From NCBI GenBank assembly GCA_963792445.1, contig CAWBWO010000006.1, positions 42,530 to 106,529 on the forward strand: a stretch of DNA of 64,000 nt. Reading direction: 5' to 3'. The stretch is from Rummeliibacillus sp963792445. Its GTDB lineage: Bacteria; Bacillota; Bacilli; Bacillales_A; Planococcaceae. Under the pieces are notes generated by a model. The model searched no databases. It worked only from the letters and a program-made list of their open reading frames with translations, and was not told where the DNA came from. Shown in pieces: positions 8,132 to 16,833 of this stretch. Within the stretch, counting starts at the first letter, position 1. Each line of letters opens with the position of its first letter. Position numbers and translations under genes: made by a program.

Positions 8132-8974
8132 TTATTTAATTGCTGCTAACTCAGAAATAGTCTTCCCATTAAGAATTTGTTTGATCATCCCTATTTTTGG
8201 AGCGTAGTACGTATAGTTTTTACCATTGCCTTCTTTTACAACAACTACTTTTTTAAAAGTTCCAGCTTTTGTATTAACTGTTTTGTTTGTTGCGACAATT
8301 TTTAGAGTTTGGCCATCGAGACCTTTCCATGAATTGTTAAGTTTTACTGGGTATTTAATTGCAATCGTTGCGATTCCAATGTCTTTATATCCGCTATACA
8401 GTCCTTTTGTTGTCTCGTACTCCATTTTTCCAAATGCATCAGGTTGCGAATTCATAAACCAAAAATTCGTTAATGTTTTATTGGAAGGGTAGTTTGTTTT
8501 AAATGTTGCTTTGTAGTAATTATTAAATTCAGACCCTTTATTTTCTGGGGAATAATATGAATATATTTTCTGAGTATTCATAGCATAGCGAGTTTTTAAA
8601 TTTGGACTAGCATTTACTAAATATTTTGATTGTATATACCCATAATCGAATTGTAATGAAACTTTTGACCATCCATTCGTATATTTTTTAAGTACTACTA
8701 ATCCTTGATCATTTTTTATGGTATCCATAACTCTACTTTTCGTAGTAGCTTTTGTATATATTTTAGCTGATTTGTTTGTCCGAACTAATTTAAAAGTTTT
8801 GGTGGAAGCAGTTTTATACGTAGGAGAATTTTGATTATTAGTTAATTTTGTAGCGTTTGTAACATTTGATTGAGTTGCTGCGGTTGCAGAATTTGTTGGT
8901 GTTAAGAAAGAAGAAAATGTACCTAATGTTAAAGTGACTGTCAATGTTATTGAAATAAATGATTTTTTAAACAT
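8132..8974 (-). CDS. Secreted SH3-domain protein, function unknown
   Basis: A 280-residue exported protein. Residues 1-33 form a signal peptide (MFKKSFISITLTVTLTLGTF, with an Ala-x-Ala type end near SATAAT). A Thr/Asn-rich linker follows, then a bacterial SH3-like domain (about 60-122, SAKIYTKATTKSRVMDTIKN through WSKVSLQFDYGYIQSKYL), which usually binds peptidoglycan. The C-terminal 150 residues look like an independent beta-rich domain (for example KKVVVVKEGNGKNYTYYAPKIG) that I cannot name. Strong ribosome site aaaggagg, own terminator. Probably a wall-associated protein; no enzymatic motif is visible. Confidence 0.75.
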   Translation of the reverse strand: MFKKSFISITLTVTLTLGTFSSFLTPTNSATAATQSNVTNATKLTNNQNSPTYKTASTKTFKLVRTNKSAKIYTKATTKSRVMDTIKNDQGLVVLKKYTNGWSKVSLQFDYGYIQSKYLVNASPNLKTRYAMNTQKIYSYYSPENKGSEFNNYYKATFKTNYPSNKTLTNFWFMNSQPDAFGKMEYETTKGLYSGYKDIGIATIAIKYPVKLNNSWKGLDGQTLKIVATNKTVNTKAGTFKKVVVVKEGNGKNYTYYAPKIGMIKQILNGKTISELAAIK

Positions 8975-9321
8975 AACAAGAATTCCTCCTTTGATATACT
9001 ATATATTACAATTGTTACAAAGTTCAAGTAACAATTGTAATATTTTCAAAAATAGATAATTTGAAATGAATTATCTATTATATAGCCTAAAATAGAACAT
9101 TAAAAACTAAGAAAATAGTAGTAAAAATAGTTATTATTTATTTTCCTTTTATAAATATACGAAAATGAAAAATAAATATACCAAAAAGAGATATACAAAA
9201 GTAGGATTTCTGTAATTGATTCAATTATACTTCTGGGCTGGTAATATGGATTTGATTTTAGTATGCAATCGAACGCTTTCTCGTTAAGCAAGTGTCTGCA
9301 ATTCAAATACAATCAACATAC
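8975..9321. other. Intergenic region, no supported gene
   Basis: Holds the promoter region of the SH3 protein gene; an inverted repeat around 9007-9040 (acaattgttacaaag ... taacaattgt) may be an operator. The only open frame here (9100-9312, minus) is low-complexity and poorly initiated. Confidence 0.35.
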
Positions 9322-9362
9322 AAAAAATTTGCCTTCCTTTTAAAAATAGAAAAGCAAATTTT
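9322..9362 (-). terminator. Probable terminator of AEC transporter gene
   Basis: Minus-strand AAAATTTGC ... GCAAATTTTTT with a weak inner stem and terminal Ts. Confidence 0.5.
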
Positions 9363-9436
9363 AATCAATTGAAAACATTTTTTATTAATAAGAATTATAA
9401 AAATCAATCATTATTGGAATTTTCGTAAATTACCTT

Positions 9437-10342
9437 CTAAATATGCAAAAAGTACATGACGATTGGTAAGCTGAAAATACTGATAATCGTAGTAACAAAA
9501 GTTGTAAAAGAAACTAGATCAGGTTCAGTATCAAACTGCAAAGCGAGCATTGTCGTATTGGCAGCCGCAGGCATTGCTGATTGAATAATGATAACAGCTT
9601 TAATCAAATCACTTAATGGCATAAACCAAAGTATAGCTGTTGCTAGAAGTGGTGATAGGACCATGCGAATAATACTGACAGATGAAACAAATTTATACTT
9701 TACTCGCGTTTTGGTAATAGATGCTAATTGCATACCCAATATTAGCATCACTAATGGAATGGAGGCATCTGCTACTAAATCGAATCCATTCATCAACGGC
9801 TTAGGAACATTAACATGCAGTAATTGGAGTAAAATACCGAAAATAGAAGCATACAACACTGGCATTTTAAAAACGTTATGAAGTCCTTGTTTGATGGTAG
9901 CTTGTCCTTTACCACCAATTGAAGCAAAGAAAATCCCAATTGAGTTCATGAGTAACGATTGTAGCACCATGACGATTACAGCAATATGAAAACCAGGAGA
10001 ACCCAATGCGAACATGACCACTGGAGCCCCGTAATTCCCACTATTCATAAATACTGCACCAAGCATCATAGCTGATACTTCGGAGCGTTCTGCTTTTAAA
10101 AAATGAGCCCATATCCATGTGATGATAAATAAGAAGATTAGTAGCAATACTGCAAACATGCAAATATACAAATAATCCATTGTTAGTGCAGTCGTATAAA
10201 AAGTGCGAAAGGCTAAAAAAGGAGACATTAAATACAAAGAAACTGTAGAGATGGTTCTTATATCAAAACCAATGATTCTTTGACCGATATATCCGATTAA
10301 AAATACGATTAACACAGGCAAAATAATTAAAAATAAATCCAC
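9437..10342 (-). CDS. AEC family transporter (auxin efflux carrier fold)
   Basis: About 301 residues with roughly ten hydrophobic helices, matching the AEC/malate permease family of secondary transporters. Family-type features are the NSGNYGAPVVMFALG segment in the middle and QSAMPAAANTTMLALQFD near the C-terminus, the crossover and binding region. Substrates in the family range from malate to unknown metabolites and cannot be predicted here. The GTG at 10342 is preferred because AGAGG lies nine bases upstream; the in-frame GTG at 10351 would overlap that site. Single gene, probable terminator downstream. Confidence 0.85.
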   Translation of the reverse strand: MDLFLIILPVLIVFLIGYIGQRIIGFDIRTISTVSLYLMSPFLAFRTFYTTALTMDYLYICMFAVLLLIFLFIITWIWAHFLKAERSEVSAMMLGAVFMNSGNYGAPVVMFALGSPGFHIAVIVMVLQSLLMNSIGIFFASIGGKGQATIKQGLHNVFKMPVLYASIFGILLQLLHVNVPKPLMNGFDLVADASIPLVMLILGMQLASITKTRVKYKFVSSVSIIRMVLSPLLATAILWFMPLSDLIKAVIIIQSAMPAAANTTMLALQFDTEPDLVSFTTFVTTIISIFSLPIVMYFLHI

Positions 10343-10498
10343 TAATGACACCTCTTAAATATTCATTTCCTATTATTATTTCATTTTCCTAAAGAATGGC
10401 AAGAACTTTTATAGGAAAAATGTAAAAAATGAATTTTGTGTATGGATCTATAATCTTTATCTTTCAAATAGATGATTTGTACTTTAGAAAGAAGACAA

Positions 10499-10530
10499 TA
10501 AAAAAAGAAGTACATAAATTATGTACTTCT
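10499..10530 (-). terminator. Intrinsic terminator of msrA
   Basis: Perfect minus-strand stem AGAAGTACAT/ATGTACTTCT with six-base loop followed by seven Ts. Confidence 0.9.
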
Positions 10531-10577
10531 TACATGAATCCTATTTTTACTTATTGCGTCAATAAATATGCAAAGAA

Positions 10578-11108
10578 TTATTTCCAATTTTCATTTAGAA
10601 ATTCATCTCGACCTGATTGAGCACGGTCTTCTTGATAATGTTTGGGATTCTTTTTATAAAAATCTTGATGGAAGTCTTCAGCTGGATAGAAGGTTTCCGC
10701 TTTTCTAATCTCCGTCACAATCGGTTTCTTGAAACGGCCGCTTTTTGATAGATCGAGTTTGGATTCTTCGGCATCTATTCTTTGTTGCTCAGAATGGGTA
10801 AAAATTGCTGTACGATAATTACTACCACGATCTTGGAATTGTCCACCATCATCTGTAGGGTCTATTTGCTGCCAGAAGAGTTCTAGTAATTTTTTATAAG
10901 GGAAGATTTCCTCATCAAAGATAATTTGTACGACCTCAACATGACCCGAGGTTCCTTTTTTTACGTCTTCATATGTAGGATTTTCTAAATGACCACCCAT
11001 ATAACCTGAAGTGACACTATGTATTCCATCCCATTCGACAAATGGTTTGACCATACACCAGAAGCATCCACCAGCAAAAGTAGCAGTAGAAAGAGTTGTT
11101 TTTGTCAT
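10578..11108 (-). CDS. msrA: Peptide-methionine (S)-S-oxide reductase MsrA
   Basis: A 176-residue enzyme that reduces the S epimer of methionine sulfoxide in proteins using thioredoxin. The GCFWC motif has the catalytic Cys15 and a second Cys18 that can act as resolving residue; no C-terminal cysteine exists, as in many Bacilli. Other family blocks are SGYMGGHLENPTYEDV, GHVEVVQ, FWQQIDPTDDGGQFQDRGSNYRTAIF and FHQDFYKKNPKHY. No fused MsrB domain and no msrB neighbour. Start ATG follows aaaggaggt. Own terminator, so probably monocistronic. Confidence 0.95.
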   Translation of the reverse strand: MTKTTLSTATFAGGCFWCMVKPFVEWDGIHSVTSGYMGGHLENPTYEDVKKGTSGHVEVVQIIFDEEIFPYKKLLELFWQQIDPTDDGGQFQDRGSNYRTAIFTHSEQQRIDAEESKLDLSKSGRFKKPIVTEIRKAETFYPAEDFHQDFYKKNPKHYQEDRAQSGRDEFLNENWK

Positions 11109-11231
11109 AATGAGACCTCCTTTGACATCATATTAATCCAACTTACTTGCGAAGAATTGCATCTACATCTAATATTTAGTGTACATGATAACACTCTAAA
11201 ATAAAAGAAGGTAATGAAAGGAGAAAATAAT

Positions 11232-12170
11232 ATGGAAGAAAAACGTCACACGCATGTCCGAAAAAAAAGAAAGTTAAGAAAAGGACGTGTCTTTTTCATC
11301 ATCATTATTTTACTAGCACTAGTTGCAGGAATTTATTCTTATACACAATATAAAGCAGGACAAAAAATAGCATCAAGCGTTCCTCATAAAACAGAAAAGT
11401 TTAATGGAGACGCAAAAACTAAGTCGAATATAGAAAATATATTATTAGTAGGCGTTGACTCTCGTGGAGAAGCGAAATCTAGATCGGATTCGATGATTCT
11501 AGTTTCTTGGAACAAAGATACAAATGATATCAAAATGGTCTCATTCATGCGTGATATCTATGCAAATATTCCTGGATATCAATCTTATAAATTGAATACT
11601 GCTTATTATTTGGGCGGAGTAACTCTATTAAAAACTACTTTGCAAAATATGTTTGATGTGGAAATTAATCATTATGCATTAATCGATTTTAAAAGCTTCG
11701 AATCATTAGTAGATATCGTTGCACCAAATGGCGTCAAAGTATATGTGGATCATGATATGTCTCAAAATATTGGTGTTAGCTTGAAAAAAGGAGAACAACG
11801 TTTAAATGGGAAAGAGTTATTAGGCTTTTCTCGTTTCCGTCATGATAATCTAGGTGATTTTGGCCGAGTAGATCGACAACAAAAAGCGTTAGAAGCATTG
11901 AAAAAAGAGGCATTATCACCAAATAATTTTAAAAACTATCCAAAATTATTAGGCGCAGTTCAAGGATATGTTGAATCAGATTTATCAAATAACCAAGAGG
12001 TTGCCTTTATGCTTTCATTAATTAAAGGCGGCATCAATATTCAACGTTTGACAATTCCAGTTGAACATAGCTATGACTTTGGATACTACCCACAAGCTGG
12101 ATCTGTTTTGGAAATTAATGTTCAACAAAATCAAAAAGCTTTGGATCAATTTCTTGGTTCCAATAAGTAA
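11232..12170 (+). CDS. LCP (LytR-CpsA-Psr) family wall polymer ligase
   Basis: About 312 residues: a strongly basic N-terminus (RKKRKLRKGR), one membrane anchor (about residues 20-40), then an extracellular LCP domain. The domain shows ILLVGVDSRG, RSDSMILVSW, MRDIYANIPG, KLNTAYYLGG and FSRFRHDNLGDFGRVDRQQ, the arginines and aspartates that bind the polyprenyl pyrophosphate substrate. LCP enzymes transfer teichoic acid or other glycopolymers from undecaprenyl-PP to peptidoglycan. ATG at 11232 is chosen over the in-frame ATG at 11214 because AAAGGAG sits eight bases before it. It is one of two LCP genes in the window. Confidence 0.9.
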   Translation: MEEKRHTHVRKKRKLRKGRVFFIIIILLALVAGIYSYTQYKAGQKIASSVPHKTEKFNGDAKTKSNIENILLVGVDSRGEAKSRSDSMILVSWNKDTNDIKMVSFMRDIYANIPGYQSYKLNTAYYLGGVTLLKTTLQNMFDVEINHYALIDFKSFESLVDIVAPNGVKVYVDHDMSQNIGVSLKKGEQRLNGKELLGFSRFRHDNLGDFGRVDRQQKALEALKKEALSPNNFKNYPKLLGAVQGYVESDLSNNQEVAFMLSLIKGGINIQRLTIPVEHSYDFGYYPQAGSVLEINVQQNQKALDQFLGSNK

Positions 12171-12243
12171 TTAAAGCGTATAATGAGGAGTGAGTTAGAT
12201 AGAGAATATTTTAGAGATTGTGTTTTAAAGAGGGGGAAATTCG

Positions 12244-13452
12244 TTGCAACCAGATAAAAATTCTTTCTTCGCAACAAGATTTATCCAGTTTCTGGGTGGC
12301 AAAAATTTGTTGTATGGGTTAATTTCATTATTATTATTAGGCTGTATTATCTTAATCTATAATAAAATTTCCTTCATCTTTTATCCTATTGTTGTATTTT
12401 TACGCACAGTTGTATTACCAGTGATTTTAGCTGTTATTGCATTTTATTTATTAAGACCTGTAATGCATCTGTTGATGAAATGGAGAATACCGAAGATCTG
12501 GGCGATTTTTATCATTTATGTTGTTGCAATCGGGATTATTTCAATGTTTGTTACACTTATTTTTCCTTTTTTGAAAGAACAATTTATGAATTTGATTCAA
12601 GAGTTTCCAACTTACTTCATGCAAGTTGTTCGTTCAATTCAGGATTTTATTGAGAATTCAAAGCTAAGTGGAACATTAGCTAAATATAATTTTAATTTAA
12701 ATGAAGTGTTAAATAATATTTCAAATCAATTAAATGATACGGTGAAAGATGCTGCAAAAAATTTAGGTACAGGACTAGCATCTGGGATTACGGGTTTTAT
12801 TACTACTTTAACAGGTATTATCTTAGCGCTCATAACAGTACCCTTAATTTTGTTTTATTTATTAAAAGACGGTGAGAAACTACCAAAGTATATTATCAAA
12901 CTTCTTCCTCCACGAATGAGAGAAGATACAGCACAAGTATTCCATGAAGCAGATCACCAAATAAGTAGTTATATACAAGGCCAAATTTTGGTCGCATTTT
13001 GTATAGGTGTCATGGTGACAATTGGGTTTTTAATCATCGGATTAGATTATGCAGTGGTTTTAGGAGTTTTGGCTATGGTCACAAGTGTTGTACCATATCT
13101 CGGTCCAATCATTGCCATTACACCGGCAGCCATTATTGCTGTCGTAAATGCACCTCTGATGTTGCTAAAATTAGCGGTAGTCTGGACGATTGTACAATTA
13201 ATAGAAGGTAAATTTATCTCTCCGCAAATAATGGGGAAATCTCTTCATGTACATCCTATTACAATTATCTTCGTATTATTAACAGCTGGATCAATTTTTG
13301 GAGTTCCTGGAGTAATTCTCGGCATTCCAGGATATGCAGTGTTAAAAGTTGTTGTATCACATCTTTTTACACTATTTAAAAAACGTTATAACAAGTATAC
13401 CGAAAAGCCAGAATTAGAATATGAAATTGAAAAAACGAAAAACATAGAGTAG
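12244..13452 (+). CDS. AI-2E family transporter (membrane permease)
   Basis: A 402-residue membrane protein of the AI-2E/YdiK family: hydrophobic pairs near residues 20-75 and 95-120, an amphipathic periplasm-like or cytosolic middle section (about 125-180), and several helices in the C-terminal half including the family-typical IVPYLGPIIAITPAAIIA-like block and GKSLHVHPITIIFVLLTAGSIFGVPGVILGIP. Family members export autoinducer 2, sodium or other solutes; the substrate here is unknown. Start is TTG after gaggggg. It is 73 bases after the LCP gene on the same strand and is followed by a strong terminator. Confidence 0.85.
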   Translation: MQPDKNSFFATRFIQFLGGKNLLYGLISLLLLGCIILIYNKISFIFYPIVVFLRTVVLPVILAVIAFYLLRPVMHLLMKWRIPKIWAIFIIYVVAIGIISMFVTLIFPFLKEQFMNLIQEFPTYFMQVVRSIQDFIENSKLSGTLAKYNFNLNEVLNNISNQLNDTVKDAAKNLGTGLASGITGFITTLTGIILALITVPLILFYLLKDGEKLPKYIIKLLPPRMREDTAQVFHEADHQISSYIQGQILVAFCIGVMVTIGFLIIGLDYAVVLGVLAMVTSVVPYLGPIIAITPAAIIAVVNAPLMLLKLAVVWTIVQLIEGKFISPQIMGKSLHVHPITIIFVLLTAGSIFGVPGVILGIPGYAVLKVVVSHLFTLFKKRYNKYTEKPELEYEIEKTKNIE

Positions 13453-13455
13453 CAT

Positions 13456-13508
13456 AACAACAAAAAACATTCTGTAGAAGAAAAATCTACAGAATGTTTT
13501 TTGTTGTT
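13456..13508 (+). terminator. Strong intrinsic terminator after AI-2E family gene
   Basis: About 20 perfectly paired bases (AACAAAAAACATTCTGTAGA with its complement at 13487-13506), loop of a few bases, T-rich right arm. Confidence 0.9.
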
Positions 13509-13723
13509 AAGTTATTGTTAAGGGGTTATTAATTTAACAGCAACCAATTACAATCTTCGACGAATAACCTCAGGAATTCTTGCTTGAGAAAGCGATTTCA
13601 GAACCAAGTTGAAGCAAGTAAGCATAAAACGATTAAAGTTAAGCTAAAAAGCAAAATTATTATCAGTTTTTCTTTACAATCAGTGGTGAAGTATAGAATA
13701 AAATGACGAATAATGTCTCTTTT

Positions 13724-13784
13724 ATGTAAAAATTCTACTAATTATAAAAATACAATTGACTAGATAAATATTCAGAAATATAAT
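13724..13784 (+). promoter_or_regulatory. arg operon promoter with ArgR/AhrC sites
   Basis: TTGACT at 13756-13761 and TATAAT at 13779-13784, spacing 17, a near-consensus promoter. The spacer holds ATAAATATTCA (13764-13774), matching the ARG-box form TGAATnnnnATTCA on one side, and ATGTAAAAATTCT at 13724-13736 resembles a second box. The arginine repressor bound here would block RNA polymerase. The rest of 13509-13723 shows nothing recognisable. Confidence 0.65.
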
Positions 13785-13816
13785 AGTATCATCTTAAACA
13801 AGAGGTGAGAGCAACA

Positions 13817-14851
13817 ATGCATGTTGGAATAATTGGAGCAACAGGATATGGCGGCCAAGAATTATTAAGGTTTTTGTATAATCATTCAGAAATAGAGAAC
13901 ATTAGTCTTTTCTCATCATCAGAAAGTGGTATTAGTTTTTCGGATAAATATACACATTTGAGAAAAATTATAGACCAACCATTACAAAAAATTGAACCTG
14001 AAAAGTTGCAAAAACTTGATGTCGTATTTACAAGTACCCCGTCAGGCGTCTCAAGCAAGTTAATTCCAGAAATTCTTACAGAAAACGTGAAAATCATCGA
14101 TCTATCTGGTGATTTCCGATTAAAAAATCCAAAAGATTATGAAAAATGGTATAAGCTATCACCAGCACCAGAGCAATTCGTTCAACAAAGTGTATATGGA
14201 TTAACAGAATGGAATAAAAAAGAGATTCAAGATGCAAATTTGATTGCCAATCCAGGCTGCTATCCAACTGCAGTTCTTCTATCACTTCTTCCATTATTAA
14301 AAGAGAATCTAATTGATTCAGAGAATTTAATTATAGATGCGAAAAGTGGAATAAGCGGGGCAGGAAATAAGCCAAACGCAAACAATCAATTCTGTGATAC
14401 AAATGATTCAACATCTATATATAAAATAAATAAACATCAACATATTCCAGAAATTGAACAGGCAATGTCGATGTTCGCAAAAAATGATCATCCTATTACC
14501 TTCTCAACTCATTTAGTACCAATGAATCGAGGAATCATGTCAACTAGTTATGCTAAATTACAACAAGGTGTAGGTATAGATGATCTTCAAAACTGCCTAC
14601 ATAGTATATATGAAGATAAACCATTTATTCGAATTATTGATGATGCATCAAAAATTAGCACTAACCAAGTTCGTGGCACTAACTTTTGTGATATTCATAT
14701 TAACGTTGATGAGCGCACTGGTCGTGCAACAATTGTTTCAGTTATTGATAATTTAGTAAAAGGTGCAGCCGGACAAGCAATCCAAAACATGAATGTAATG
14801 TTTGGCTTAGAAGAAACAAATGGATTAACACAAATTCCAATTTGGATTTAA
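13817..14851 (+). CDS. argC: N-acetyl-gamma-glutamyl-phosphate reductase
   Basis: A 344-residue enzyme making N-acetylglutamate semialdehyde, third step of arginine synthesis. N-terminal Rossmann motif GATGYGGQELLRFL; catalytic Cys in the NPGCYPTAVLLSLLPLL block; HLVPMNRGIMST and RTGRATIVSVIDNLVKGAAGQAIQNMN are family signatures. ATG at 13817 is preferred over GTG at 13805, which lies inside the ribosome site gaggtgag. It is the first gene of argCJBD and follows the promoter with ArgR-like sites. Confidence 0.96.
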   Translation: MHVGIIGATGYGGQELLRFLYNHSEIENISLFSSSESGISFSDKYTHLRKIIDQPLQKIEPEKLQKLDVVFTSTPSGVSSKLIPEILTENVKIIDLSGDFRLKNPKDYEKWYKLSPAPEQFVQQSVYGLTEWNKKEIQDANLIANPGCYPTAVLLSLLPLLKENLIDSENLIIDAKSGISGAGNKPNANNQFCDTNDSTSIYKINKHQHIPEIEQAMSMFAKNDHPITFSTHLVPMNRGIMSTSYAKLQQGVGIDDLQNCLHSIYEDKPFIRIIDDASKISTNQVRGTNFCDIHINVDERTGRATIVSVIDNLVKGAAGQAIQNMNVMFGLEETNGLTQIPIWI

Positions 14852-14864
14852 GGAGACTAAAACT

Positions 14865-16091
14865 ATGACAGTAATGACAGAAAGTTTAAAAAGAAGCGCA
14901 GGTCATAATATCATTTCACCAAAAGGCTTTAAAGCAGCAGGTATTCATTGTGGTGTTAAACATAAAAAGAAAGATTTAGCTATTTTAGTTAGTGAAGTCC
15001 CAGCTAATGTTGCAGGTGTATTTACTACTAACGTTATTAAAGCTGCCCCATTATTATTATCAAAAGAAGTTGTACGAAATACTGGTAAAATGCAGGCGAT
15101 TATTGTTAACTCAGGGAATGCCAACGCATGTACTGGGAAACAAGGTATAGAAGATGCCTATACAATGCAACAGCTAACAGCAGAGAAATTAGGAATTGCT
15201 CAAAATCTAGTTGGAGTTTGCTCAACAGGAGTTATTGGTGAGTTAATGCCAATGGAAACAATTAAAAAAGGGATTGAAAAAATCGAGCCAGGAGCAGAGT
15301 TAGAGGATGCTCTAGATTTCTCACAAGCCATTTTAACTACTGATACAGTTACAAAACATACTGCATATAGTATTAAAATCGATGGCAAAGAAGTAACAAT
15401 CGCTGGTGTTGCGAAAGGTTCAGGAATGATTAAACCTAATATGGCAACGATGCTAGCATATATCACTACAGATGCAAATATTAGTAGTGAAACACTTCAA
15501 GGATTGCTTTCAGATACAACAGAAAAAACTTTCAATGCGATTACAGTAGATGGTGACACATCTACAAATGATACAGTATTAGTATTAGCAAATGGTTTAG
15601 CAGGAAATGAAGAATTAACTCCAAATCATCCTGAATGGAATGTTTTCAAAGAAGCGTTTTATGCGGCTAGTGAAGATTTATCCAAAATGATTGCAAAAGA
15701 TGGTGAAGGAGCAACAAAATTAATCGAAGTAAATGTAACAGGTGGACAAACAGATTTAGAAGCATTACAAATTGCAAAAACTGTTGTCGGATCATCACTT
15801 GTAAAAACAGCAGTATTTGGCTGTGACGCAAACTGGGGAAGAGTAATTTGCGCAGTAGGGTATAGTGGTATGACTGTAAATCCAGAAACAATCAAAATCC
15901 AAATTGGTGCTACAACTGTTGTAGAATCAGGTGAACCAATTCCTTTTTCAGAAGAACAGTTAACTGAATATCTTAAACAAAATGAAGTGAAAATTGATGT
16001 TGATCTTGGGATTGGTGATGGAAAAGGAACAGCTTGGGGGTGTGATTTAACTTATGACTATGTCCAAATCAATGCAACATATAGATCATAA
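14865..16091 (+). CDS. argJ: Bifunctional ornithine acetyltransferase / N-acetylglutamate synthase
   Basis: A 408-residue protein that recycles the acetyl group from N-acetylornithine to glutamate. The self-cleavage site is seen in KGSGMIKPNMATMLAY, cutting between Ala194 and the nucleophile Thr195 to give alpha and beta chains. Other motifs: VNSGNANACTG, CSTGVIG, FNAITVDGDTSTNDTV and CDANWGRVICAVGYS. Starts 13 bases after argC with aaggaga. Whether it is monofunctional or also makes N-acetylglutamate from acetyl-CoA cannot be told, but no separate argA is present here. The end overlaps argB by 38 bases. Confidence 0.96.
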   Translation: MTVMTESLKRSAGHNIISPKGFKAAGIHCGVKHKKKDLAILVSEVPANVAGVFTTNVIKAAPLLLSKEVVRNTGKMQAIIVNSGNANACTGKQGIEDAYTMQQLTAEKLGIAQNLVGVCSTGVIGELMPMETIKKGIEKIEPGAELEDALDFSQAILTTDTVTKHTAYSIKIDGKEVTIAGVAKGSGMIKPNMATMLAYITTDANISSETLQGLLSDTTEKTFNAITVDGDTSTNDTVLVLANGLAGNEELTPNHPEWNVFKEAFYAASEDLSKMIAKDGEGATKLIEVNVTGGQTDLEALQIAKTVVGSSLVKTAVFGCDANWGRVICAVGYSGMTVNPETIKIQIGATTVVESGEPIPFSEEQLTEYLKQNEVKIDVDLGIGDGKGTAWGCDLTYDYVQINATYRS

Positions 16092-16833
16092 AAAGTTAGT
16101 CATCAAGCTTGGTGGTAGTATGTTAGCAGGCCTCGAAACTTCTTTTTTCGAAGCATTAAAGAATTATCAAGCAAAAGGATATCAGATTGTTATTGTCCAT
16201 GGTGGTGGCCCGGTAATCAATGAGGAACTAGCGAAGAACAATATTGACTATAAAACTGTAAATGGTATTCGCTATACTTCAAAAGAAGCAGTAGAAATTG
16301 TACAACACGCACTTGTAGATAAAGTAAATCCATTCTTAACTAAAGAATTAGTATCTGCTGGTATTCAAGCTGTTGGCTTAAATGGAATGGATGGAGCCAT
16401 ATTTGAAAGTGATTTTCTTGATCAAACAACATATGGCTTTGTCGGAAAAATTCAAACTGTCCATCAGGTAACTATACAGAATTATTTAGATTCTGACATA
16501 ATTCCAGTCGTGGCATGCTTTGGTGCAACAAACGAAGGAATCCCTCTAAACATTAATGGCGATACAGTAGCGAGTGATATAGCTTTAGCAATCAAAGCGG
16601 AAGCGCTACTTCTTGTAACAGATACTGCGGGCATCAGGATTAATGATGAAGTTCAAACTGAAGTTGATCCTGATATGATTCACCAATGGATTGAATCAGA
16701 AGATATTTACGGCGGTATGATTCCTAAGGTTGAAGCTGCTATTGAATGTTTAGAAGCAGGAATTCCAGCAATTCATATAGTCAATCAATATTTTAATGGA
16801 ACAAAAATTGCAAAAGAGGGTGTACGCTCATGA
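16054..16833 (+). CDS. argB: N-acetylglutamate kinase
   Basis: A 259-residue amino-acid kinase that phosphorylates N-acetylglutamate, second step of arginine synthesis. Motifs: LVIKLGGSML at the N-terminus, VHGGGPVINEEL (nucleotide binding), NINGDTVASDIALAIKAEALLLVTDTAGI and GGMIPKVEAA. The ATG at 16054 is used (GGGGGTG about 11 bases upstream); ATGs at 16060 and 16072 are alternatives. All starts overlap the end of argJ, indicating translational coupling. The short length suggests the Bacillus type without the N-terminal arginine-sensing helix. Confidence 0.95.
   Translation: MTMSKSMQHIDHKKLVIKLGGSMLAGLETSFFEALKNYQAKGYQIVIVHGGGPVINEELAKNNIDYKTVNGIRYTSKEAVEIVQHALVDKVNPFLTKELVSAGIQAVGLNGMDGAIFESDFLDQTTYGFVGKIQTVHQVTIQNYLDSDIIPVVACFGATNEGIPLNINGDTVASDIALAIKAEALLLVTDTAGIRINDEVQTEVDPDMIHQWIESEDIYGGMIPKVEAAIECLEAGIPAIHIVNQYFNGTKIAKEGVRS

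Noticed and set aside
9100..9312. 70-residue open frame on the minus strand
   Set aside because: Tyr/Phe/Ile low-complexity product from AT-rich DNA, ribosome-like site too far from the start, no family pattern.
10429..10620. 63-residue open frame on the plus strand
   Set aside because: It runs across the msrA terminator hairpin and into msrA on the opposite strand; no ribosome site.
13509..13723. T-box leader before argC
   Set aside because: No AGGGTGG-type antiterminator bulge or specifier stem seen; an ArgR-like site in the promoter explains control.
15200..15895. Three open frames opposite argJ
   Set aside because: Shadows of argJ codons; no ribosome sites or family motifs.
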